20,188 bases of DNA from Firmicutes bacterium UBA1768 (GTDB lineage: Bacteria; Bacillota; Clostridia; Peptostreptococcales; Anaerovoracaceae): assembly GCA_002315335.1 (NCBI GenBank), contig DCGW01000043.1, positions 1 through 20,188 of the forward strand. Reading direction: 5' to 3'. Below the pieces are notes generated by a model, which worked only from the letters and a program-made list of their open reading frames with translations, was not told the origin of the DNA and made no database searches. This document shows positions 14,348 to 20,188 of this stretch, one piece after another; the stretch's first letter is position 1, and each line of letters starts with the position of its first letter. The position numbers and the translations under genes were made by a program.

Positions 14348-15862
14348 TTATCTGTTCATCATCGAAATATCTCTGTCCTTGAGAATTACATCATGGGCAC
14401 CGCCCTCAACAATACTTGTCGCAGAAACCATGGTAATCTTAGCTTTAGCTCTCAGCTCTTCAAGCGACAGCGAACCGCAGTTGCACATGGTTGATCTGAT
14501 TTTGCTGAGAGTCATTCCAACGTTGTCCTTGAGGGCTCCCGCATATGGCACGTATGAATCAACACCTTCTTCAAATGAAAGCTTTGAATCTCCTCCCATA
14601 TCATACCTCTGCCAGTTTCTGGCACGGTTAGAGCCTTCACCCCAGTATTCTTTTACATAGTTTCCGTTTATATTAAGCCTATTGGTCGGGCTTTCGTCAA
14701 ATCTTGAGAAATATCTCCCTAGCATGAGGAAGTCTGCGCCCATAGCAAGCGCCAAGGTCATGTGGTAGTCGTAAACTATACCACCATCTGAGCAAACAGG
14801 AATGTAAATACCGGTTTCCTTGAAATACTCGTCTCTTGCTTCACAAACATCGATGAGTGCTGTTGCCTGACCTCTGCCTATGCCCTTAGTTTCTCTTGTA
14901 ATACAAATTGAACCGCCGCCGATTCCTACCTTAATGAAGTCTGCCCCACATTCAGCCAAGAATCTGAAGCCTTCCTTGTCGACAACGTTACCGGCTCCAA
15001 CCTTTACTGTGTCGCCGTATTTTTCTCTTATCCACTCAATAGTGAGTTTCTGCCATTCAGAAAAGCCCTCGGATGAGTCTATGCAGAAAATATCCGCACC
15101 TGCTTCAACCAGGGCAGGTACTCTTGTGGCAAAGTCACGTGTATTAATACCAGCACCTACAACCAGGCTCTTTTTTGAGTCTAAGAGTTCATTTGGATTG
15201 TCCTTATGTGCTGAATAGTCTTTTCTGAAAACGAAGTGAGTGAGTCTCTGGTTTTCATCAATAATCGGAAGGGAATTGAGCTTGTTTTCCCACAGAATAT
15301 CATTTGCCTCGCTAAGTGTAACGCCGTCCTTGGCCCAGACGAGCTTTTCAAACGGTGTCATGAAGGTTTCAACCTTTGTATCAAGTCCCATTCTGCTTAT
15401 TCTGTAATCTCTGCTTGTAACGAGACCTAAAAGCTTGCCATCGCTTGTGCCGTCATCTGTAACGGCTACAGTTGAGTGACCGCTTTTTTCCTTCAGCTCA
15501 AGGACTTCCTTAAGAGTCTGGTCCGGCCTGATGTTTGAGTCGGAGGTAACAAAGCCCGCTTTAAACTTCTTGACCTTTTTGACCATTGCTGCCTGGCTTT
15601 CTATTGACTGAGAACAGAAAATGAACGAAAGACCACCCTCTCTTGCAAGTGCTATGCCCATTCTATCTCCTGAAACCGCCTGCATAACAGCAGAAACCAT
15701 TGGAATATTGAGCGTTAATGCCGGATCTTCTTCACCTTTTCTGTACTTGACTATAGGAGTTTTCAGGCTTACATTTGCCGGAATACATGCTGCAGAAGAA
15801 TAACCCGGAACCAGCAGATATTCGCTGAAGGTTCTTGAAGGTTCTTTGTAATAATATGCCAT
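14348..15862 (-). CDS. guaB: IMP dehydrogenase, Tritrichomonas foetus-like type
   Basis: Oxidises IMP to XMP with NAD+, the committed step to GMP. The 504-residue TIM-barrel protein carries two CBS repeats (about 103-220) as an insert. The catalytic loop is [12 protein letters not shown] with Cys320, followed by GIGRGQATA. Arg383, Arg419 and Tyr420 (in NWQRYDMGG) occupy the flap positions. This variant loop and the total length closely match the T. foetus IMPDH group rather than the E. coli/B. subtilis type (GIGPGSICTTR). I chose the ATG at 15862 ([12 protein letters not shown], the common N-terminus) with AGGA close upstream; the longer frame to 15904 has no support. guaA follows ten bases downstream. 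Confidence 0.93.
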   Translation of the reverse strand: MAYYYKEPSRTFSEYLLVPGYSSAACIPANVSLKTPIVKYRKGEEDPALTLNIPMVSAVMQAVSGDRMGIALAREGGLSFIFCSQSIESQAAMVKKVKKFKAGFVTSDSNIRPDQTLKEVLELKEKSGHSTVAVTDDGTSDGKLLGLVTSRDYRISRMGLDTKVETFMTPFEKLVWAKDGVTLSEANDILWENKLNSLPIIDENQRLTHFVFRKDYSAHKDNPNELLDSKKSLVVGAGINTRDFATRVPALVEAGADIFCIDSSEGFSEWQKLTIEWIREKYGDTVKVGAGNVVDKEGFRFLAECGADFIKVGIGGGSICITRETKGIGRGQATALIDVCEARDEYFKETGIYIPVCSDGGIVYDYHMTLALAMGADFLMLGRYFSRFDESPTNRLNINGNYVKEYWGEGSNRARNWQRYDMGGDSKLSFEEGVDSYVPYAGALKDNVGMTLSKIRSTMCNCGSLSLEELRAKAKITMVSATSIVEGGAHDVILKDRDISMMNR

Positions 15863-15933
15863 ATTTCCTGTCCTTCCCCGAAGCCGCCACAGGCAGTTTC
15901 GCATTTATGTTAATTGAAATAATTAATAAATAT

Positions 15934-15958
15934 AACCACCAGACTGAGCATGATGGCT
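15934..15958 (-). other. Leader hairpin of guaB
   Basis: AGCCATCA pairs with TGGTGGTT (two G-T pairs) around a nine-base loop, followed on the minus strand by the AT-rich TATATTTATTAATTATTTC. It lies in the predicted guaB leader. The AT-rich tail makes it a poor terminator or possible attenuator; no purine-riboswitch core sequence was found. Confidence 0.35.
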
Positions 15959-15973
15959 GAAATGTTAACTTTT

Positions 15974-16002
15974 ATTTTACAACAGATTTAGGTTATAAAC
16001 AA
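15974..16002 (-). promoter_or_regulatory. Possible promoter of guaBA
   Basis: TTGTTT, 17 bases, then TAAAAT (five of six -10 bases) on the minus strand. It would give a leader of about 100 bases containing the hairpin at 15934-15958. Confidence 0.4.
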
Positions 16003-16051
16003 GAGGCTTTCGTAGGAATTAACCGTACAAGCCAAGATTTTTTACCTGAAA

Positions 16052-16100
16052 TGCGGGTCTGTTCATAAAACAGCTGACCCGCAGGCGAACCTACGGGTCA
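16052..16100 (-). terminator. Overlapping inverted repeats after the SGNH gene (terminator with alternative fold)
   Basis: Read on the minus strand, TGACCCG (16100-16094), CGGGTCA (16081-16075) and GACCCGCA (16059-16052) are three related elements. The first two form an 11-pair stem with a TTCG loop, followed by GCTGTTTTATG, a weak intrinsic terminator. The second and third form an alternative eight-pair stem TGCGGGTC/GACCCGCA that excludes the first. It probably ends the upstream SGNH gene transcript. Confidence 0.5.
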
Positions 16101-16115
16101 TTAGCACTATTTATA

Positions 16116-18008
16116 TCAGAGGAATTTAAGTGATCTGTTTTTTCCGATCAGCCAATTGCTTTTGTTTTGATAGTTATCCTGAATTTTCTTTAACAGATTA
16201 ATTGCTGCAATCCCCGAAAGTATTCGCTTCCCTGCATCCTTGGAAACATATGTTACTATTGCTCCGCCAACCATAATCGGGACTGCGTTTTTAATTACTG
16301 TTTTGGCTGTTCCCTTTAAGAGAGCCTTATCGTAGGCCTTAATCATTTCGTTCGCAACGCTTGCATGTCCATTAAGGTTAATGTGACTTCCGGCAGAGTG
16401 AACGATGAATTTTACACACAGGCTCAGGTATCCCTGAACACCAGGCTCTGCTAACAATACATCATGAATCTTTGTTCTTAAAGCAGATTTTTCACTTGCA
16501 TCGTAAGCGGTTTTTAAAGTTTTTGCAACCTCTCCCGGCTTAGAGAAACACTTTAACACGGTTTCAAAGTCATATTTTGTCGTATTATTGCAGGCATCAA
16601 TAATAGCATCTCTTATTCCAAGATAAATCTGTCCTATTTCCACGTCACCATCAGTTTGTGCTTCCGTCTTGTTTCTATTAACCTTGCCTTCTCCAAGAAC
16701 CTTCACCACACCATTCTCTATTGCGGCTGCATCCAATACCTCTACAGTTTTACCAGTTTCAGCATCTTTTCTCGTTGTTATCATCTTTTTGTAGATATTC
16801 TCTCCAAGCATCTCTTTTCCAAATTTTACCAGTGTGTTTTGGATATATCTTCCCATGAGATTGCCCATTACGGAGTTGAAATCAACGCTATCTTTATCGA
16901 GTGCCGCAACATCTTTATACATCTTGTCAAAGGTTCCAGGTTCCACATATATCGCATTTAAATCAGTCTTTTCACATGCCGACTTAAGGTAGCTGTTTGC
17001 AGCCTTAATCATTACTCCCGCAATTATTCCAATATCAATTTTTATGCCCTTGTAGTCAATTACTATTCCGTCTGCAGCGTTCGACAAGCCAACAAGCATT
17101 ACTGTTGCATCAGGGTTTACCGCCTCTATTTTTTCAAGACAAGACTCAACCCCTGTGGCAAAGCCTGTATAAGCATAAACAGCATCCCATACAATCCCAT
17201 CAATCTTTTCAATCAGGTCACTTTTTTCACCAGCAATGGATTCAACCTTTTCCATAACAAGCTCATATGTCGTGTCAAATAAATATTTCTGCACCTTAGA
17301 CAGTCCAAGATACTTGGTTTTATTTATTGTTCCATATGACACTTCTCCGCCAATCAACGCATAAGTTGCTCTGATTGAGAAGAAATTGCCAAAGGAATTT
17401 GTTCCAAGAGCCATACTGATTACATCTGCATTTTGAACAGCAGAACGAACATTTTTAGAGATAACATCATATGTCCCTATAGCCTTATTTTGATCATCTC
17501 TATAGAAATCCTTCAAATAATTTCTGGCGCCAGTTACCGCTTTATCAGAATCATCAAAATATTCACGATAGAAATCGTCAGCCTCAAAAGACGAATCAAA
17601 GAGCTTGTACAAATCTTCATAACGCATAGCATCAGCAGCATAAGCATAAAGATTAACCTGCTTTCCACTTAGCTTTGCAAGGTGCTGAGAAAAAAGATCA
17701 GGATAAGACCCGCTTACATAGGTATTAAATCCTCTTGTCGACATGAACGATCCATCTTCATTTGTAACAAACTTACCGTTTTTATCTTTTATGAAATAAT
17801 CTGGCATATAGTACCCGTCTGTCTGAGAATCTCCAAACGCCACATAGTTAATGCTCCTGCCAAAAAGCTTTTCATTGTAGGTCTTGGTCGGTTCCGGCGC
17901 CTTTGAAAACAATCCCCATCCATCATAAGCAAATGACGGTACAGCCAATGTAAATACAAGGCATAGCGTTAATACTATTGCCAGGGTTTTTCTGCAATAT
18001 TTAGACAT
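16116..18008 (-). CDS. Secreted SGNH/GDSL-hydrolase-like protein with large insert (paralog 2)
   Basis: A 630-residue exported protein. The signal peptide (1-27) is MSKYCRKTLA followed by a hydrophobic core and PSFA. SGNH block I is YVAFGDSQTDG with candidate nucleophile Ser61; an SGSYPDLFSQ segment may carry the block II glycine; VISMALGTNSF is the block III G-x-N-like motif; SHINLNGHASVA (His542) resembles block V. The residue three places before His542 is Ala, not the usual Asp. About 350 residues between blocks III and V form a long insert of unknown structure. Near the C-terminus a hydrophobic segment (AVPIMVGGAIVTYV) is shared with the neighbouring paralog, then a basic tail. A GGAGG site lies seven bases before the ATG. 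Probable surface esterase/deacylase; the substrate is unknown and activity unproven. Confidence 0.72.
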   Translation of the reverse strand: MSKYCRKTLAIVLTLCLVFTLAVPSFAYDGWGLFSKAPEPTKTYNEKLFGRSINYVAFGDSQTDGYYMPDYFIKDKNGKFVTNEDGSFMSTRGFNTYVSGSYPDLFSQHLAKLSGKQVNLYAYAADAMRYEDLYKLFDSSFEADDFYREYFDDSDKAVTGARNYLKDFYRDDQNKAIGTYDVISKNVRSAVQNADVISMALGTNSFGNFFSIRATYALIGGEVSYGTINKTKYLGLSKVQKYLFDTTYELVMEKVESIAGEKSDLIEKIDGIVWDAVYAYTGFATGVESCLEKIEAVNPDATVMLVGLSNAADGIVIDYKGIKIDIGIIAGVMIKAANSYLKSACEKTDLNAIYVEPGTFDKMYKDVAALDKDSVDFNSVMGNLMGRYIQNTLVKFGKEMLGENIYKKMITTRKDAETGKTVEVLDAAAIENGVVKVLGEGKVNRNKTEAQTDGDVEIGQIYLGIRDAIIDACNNTTKYDFETVLKCFSKPGEVAKTLKTAYDASEKSALRTKIHDVLLAEPGVQGYLSLCVKFIVHSAGSHINLNGHASVANEMIKAYDKALLKGTAKTVIKNAVPIMVGGAIVTYVSKDAGKRILSGIAAINLLKKIQDNYQNKSNWLIGKNRSLKFL

Positions 18009-18015
18009 ACCCTTT

Positions 18016-18020
18016 CCTCC
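18016..18020 (-). promoter_or_regulatory. Ribosome binding site of SGNH paralog 2
   Basis: GGAGG on the minus strand, seven bases before the ATG at 18008, preceded by an A-rich leader. Confidence 0.7.
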
Positions 18021-18046
18021 ATTTTAGATTTTATATTTTTGCAATA

Positions 18047-18055
18047 AGTATATCA
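18047..18055 (-). promoter_or_regulatory. Extended -10 promoter of SGNH paralog 2
   Basis: TG-A-TATACT on the minus strand, about 40 bases before the ATG, with no good -35. The same TATGATATA-x-T arrangement occurs before the other paralog. A 6-2-6 palindrome lies about 30 bases upstream (18080-18093). Confidence 0.5.
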
Positions 18056-18079
18056 TATTATTGTGGGTCTGTGTTTAAT

Positions 18080-18093
18080 AAATACAAGTATTT
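18080..18093. repeat. Palindrome AAATAC-AA-GTATTT
   Basis: Perfect six-base arms around two bases, between the two SGNH genes and centred near -46 relative to the predicted start of paralog 2. Possible operator; in an AT-rich gap such a palindrome could also arise by chance. Confidence 0.35.
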
Positions 18094-18137
18094 GTTATTA
18101 TTTTCAAAAAATATTATTAATTTTGCCCCAGATCAAT

Positions 18138-20006
18138 TCATGCTCTTGCCGCAAGATTTCTCGCAATTGACGCCGTAATCATTGTAACTGCAGCCCCACC
18201 CACCATTACCGGCACTGCTTTTTTCAGCACCTGCTTTACCTTCTTTTTCTTTTGTAATTTGTCATAAGCGGTAAGGACTCGTGTTGCTACCTGCTGGTGT
18301 CCAGAAAGGCTGGTGTGTGAGGTATAGCTATTATCCATAAGCGCTCGGGCAAAAGCGAATATCAGATCTGCAGAGCCCTCTGTCTTAAGAACCCTTGCAA
18401 CCTCTTCACGCAGCGACTGGTCCTTTGCCGAAGACCCTGGCGTGACTGGCTTCGTCATTGTTTGTGCCGCACTTTGAAGGCCCGCCAGCACTTCTCCGCT
18501 AAACAGCTCGTCATAGGCTGTTTTACCATCCTTTTCAACGAGAAAATCATAGGCCTTTCCCACATTGATATGATTGAATTTGTTTTTTTCATCATAATTG
18601 AGTACATCTATAATGGCGTCTCTCATTCCAAGATAGACCTGCCCCGGCAAAGCATATGCTTCATCACCTCCGGTTTCGCCTTGAATATACGCGACCCCCT
18701 TCTTAATGTTATCTTTGTTAAACTCTTGATTATTATTGAATCTGGTTCCCGCAATTGCCTTCACCAGCGTTTTCCCAATATCTTTAAACAAGGTTCCCAG
18801 TGAACTTGTTAGCATCCGGATTTCGTATTCCTCGTTAAAGTCCACAGACCCACCGCTTTCAAGCTTTGCCATTTCCTGGTAAATCAGGTCAACGTCACCA
18901 TATTCCGAATAAACCGCATTCCCCTCATAGCTTAAAGCCTGATATTTAATATGAGCATTTATAACCCCTATCAAAGCCTGACTGATCTTGCCGAAATCGA
19001 TAGTAACCTCTCTGGTCTTCTTCCCTATGGGCACATCAATAGTCAGATATATTTCATTTGTTCCATAAGGAAAACCTATTAGTATCACATCCGCATCGGG
19101 GTTTAGTTCATAAAGTCTGTTGCAGAACCTCACATAGTTCGTTCCCAGCCCCGCAACACCATAGAGTGCGTCACCAATAATATCACTAACTGTAGCTGCT
19201 GTTTCTTTTCCTGCTTGTTTCTCCAATTCCTTTGTTAAAGTCCTGTCGAGCTTGTCGTACAAGGACTTTGCCCCGGGAGATAATACAACAGACAGATCAT
19301 AGGCATTTCTGCCTGCCGACTCTCCGCTAATCATAGTCTCTCCGGTATATGCATTAATTCGCTCCCTCAAATAGCAAATAAAATTGTTCATTCCGAGGCA
19401 AACAGAAATGACGTCGGCCTTTTTTACAGCAGCAGCGAAATCCTTTCTACCATACTCGAATTTAGCATTAATTCTCTGGGTTTTATTTCCCACATCTACA
19501 AGCCCCTGCACAACAGAGTTATCATACAGCTTATCAATTCTTTGCTCTTTTATGTAAAGCTCTGTATAAGCATCCCCGCCGAAATAGTTTTGGTCGGACA
19601 CATTATCGGTTGAAATAAATGCCAGAATATCATCAAGGCGGGTTGCCGTGAAGGAATACTGAAAAAGATTAACCTTACACCCATATTTTTCATTTATCTC
19701 CGAAGCAACGATATCAGGATAAGCGCCCGCTATAGCGAATTTAAAACCCGCATGACTTTCCGGATCGGTTCCGTTGTCCTCGTCATAACCCGGCAAACCG
19801 AATCCGTTGGTCATTGAGTCACCAAAGCACAGGTAGTTAAGCTCTCCATTTTCACAGGTGCCTGAAGTGTAAACCTTTGTCGGCTGCGGGTCTATGCTTT
19901 CGTTAGTCTCAGCAGCTCCCACGAACGACGGGGTGATTAATGTGAACAATATACACATAATTAACCCTGTTGCCCATGCTTTTCTGCAATATGAAACCGA
20001 TTTCAT
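18138..20006 (-). CDS. Secreted SGNH/GDSL-hydrolase-like protein with large insert (paralog 1)
   Basis: A 622-residue exported protein, homologous to the next gene along its whole length. The signal peptide (about 1-32) contains YCRK, FTL and PSF at the same spacing as the paralog. Block I is YLCFGDSMTNG (candidate nucleophile Ser64), a block II candidate is AGAYPD, block III is VISVCLGMNNF, and the end block is SHTSLSGHQQVA with His564. The residue three places before that His is Tyr, so the usual catalytic Asp is not in the standard place. Also shared are NPDA-x-V, QVYLGMRDAIID and the C-terminal AVPVMVGGAAVT. This copy stops soon after the hydrophobic segment with RNLAARA. A GAGGGG site lies eight bases before the ATG. 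Function inferred only at the family level. Confidence 0.72.
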   Translation of the reverse strand: MKSVSYCRKAWATGLIMCILFTLITPSFVGAAETNESIDPQPTKVYTSGTCENGELNYLCFGDSMTNGFGLPGYDEDNGTDPESHAGFKFAIAGAYPDIVASEINEKYGCKVNLFQYSFTATRLDDILAFISTDNVSDQNYFGGDAYTELYIKEQRIDKLYDNSVVQGLVDVGNKTQRINAKFEYGRKDFAAAVKKADVISVCLGMNNFICYLRERINAYTGETMISGESAGRNAYDLSVVLSPGAKSLYDKLDRTLTKELEKQAGKETAATVSDIIGDALYGVAGLGTNYVRFCNRLYELNPDADVILIGFPYGTNEIYLTIDVPIGKKTREVTIDFGKISQALIGVINAHIKYQALSYEGNAVYSEYGDVDLIYQEMAKLESGGSVDFNEEYEIRMLTSSLGTLFKDIGKTLVKAIAGTRFNNNQEFNKDNIKKGVAYIQGETGGDEAYALPGQVYLGMRDAIIDVLNYDEKNKFNHINVGKAYDFLVEKDGKTAYDELFSGEVLAGLQSAAQTMTKPVTPGSSAKDQSLREEVARVLKTEGSADLIFAFARALMDNSYTSHTSLSGHQQVATRVLTAYDKLQKKKKVKQVLKKAVPVMVGGAAVTMITASIARNLAARA

Positions 20007-20040
20007 TTTTTCATCCCCTCAAATAGAATATTATGCTGAA

Positions 20041-20049
20041 ATTATATCA
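20041..20049 (-). promoter_or_regulatory. Extended -10 promoter of SGNH paralog 1
   Basis: TG-A-TATAAT on the minus strand, 35-43 bases upstream of the ATG. TTGCAA lies upstream at a long 19-base spacing and is a poor -35, so the extended -10 probably dominates. Confidence 0.6.
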
Positions 20050-20188
20050 TAAAAAGAGATGAATATTGCAATAAATAAAATAATTAAATTATTGAATAGG
20101 CTCAGGTTAAGTTCTCCTTAGCGGTGTCAGAAAAGGCTATTTGTGACAGAATTGGGAACAAAGCTTACCACTTATGCACGAAAAACGA
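20050..20188. other. Right-edge non-coding stretch
   Basis: AT-rich DNA upstream of paralog 1. I see no gene, no clear terminator hairpin and no RNA gene in it. A short open frame on the minus strand reaches TAG near 20138 and could be the end of an upstream gene beyond the window, but there is no family signal to support this. Confidence 0.4.

Noticed and set aside
15863..16115. Purine riboswitch before guaB
   Set aside because: The conserved core elements of the purine aptamer could not be found on the minus strand; only generic hairpins are visible.
16116..20006. Recent duplication or mobile origin of the SGNH pair
   Set aside because: The two proteins are quite divergent apart from short motifs, and no flanking direct repeats, transposase or integrase were seen, so the duplication looks old.
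20124..20153. TGTCA/TGACA inverted repeat near the right edge
   Set aside because: Arms are only five bases with a long spacer; no gene context in the window supports a site.

Overview
This window looks like chromosomal DNA of a low-to-mid GC, anaerobic, Gram-positive Firmicute of the class Clostridia. The signs are strong AGGAGG-type ribosome binding sites, TTGACA/TATAAT-like promoters, SLH-domain surface anchoring, a PdaA-like deacetylase, a DUF1002 (YpuA-like) secreted protein and an oxygen-sensitive Fe-S flavoenzyme operon. A relative of the Anaerovoracaceae (Eubacteriales family XIII) is my guess, but the sequence does not prove it. All genes are on the minus strand except one plus-strand pair (9324-11926).

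Region 1 (1-4846, minus) is a catabolic unit. A clear promoter (TAGACT-N17-TATAAT) drives five tightly packed genes: a [2Fe-2S] protein, an FAD/NAD(P) oxidoreductase, a dicluster ferredoxin-like protein, a BFD-type [2Fe-2S] protein and a DAO-fold FAD oxidase. Together they resemble a multi-subunit dehydrogenase for an imino acid or N-substituted amino acid (hydroxyproline/sarcosine dehydrogenase type). A sodium:neurotransmitter symporter follows, with its own promoter and leader hairpin. It is cut by the left window edge and probably imports the substrate.

Region 2 (4890-9205, minus) is a mixed housekeeping operon transcribed in the order proA, maf, an SLH-anchored PdaA-like polysaccharide deacetylase, trmB and a small two-helix membrane protein. 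No proB lies beside proA.

Region 3 (9207-11966, plus) holds a secreted DUF1002 protein and an unusual transporter. The transporter has a degenerate RsbW-like GHKL domain fused to a glutamate/dicarboxylate symporter (GltP) fold. A palindrome overlaps the -10 region ahead of the DUF1002 gene, and a bidirectional terminator separates this pair from the next gene.

Region 4 (11941-15979, minus) is a guanine-nucleotide module: guaB (IMP dehydrogenase of the Tritrichomonas foetus type), guaA (the ATP-pyrophosphatase half of GMP synthase, without its amidotransferase domain), a terminator, then guaD (guanine deaminase).

Region 5 (16052-20188, minus) carries two large, tandem, divergent paralogs. 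Both are secreted proteins with SGNH/GDSL-hydrolase sequence blocks separated by a long insert and a shared hydrophobic C-terminal segment. Each has its own extended -10 promoter. Three overlapping inverted-repeat elements that can fold in two exclusive ways lie between the second paralog and guaB. I saw no tRNA, rRNA, CRISPR array, insertion sequence or recognised riboswitch. No gene-free stretch exceeds 300 bases.
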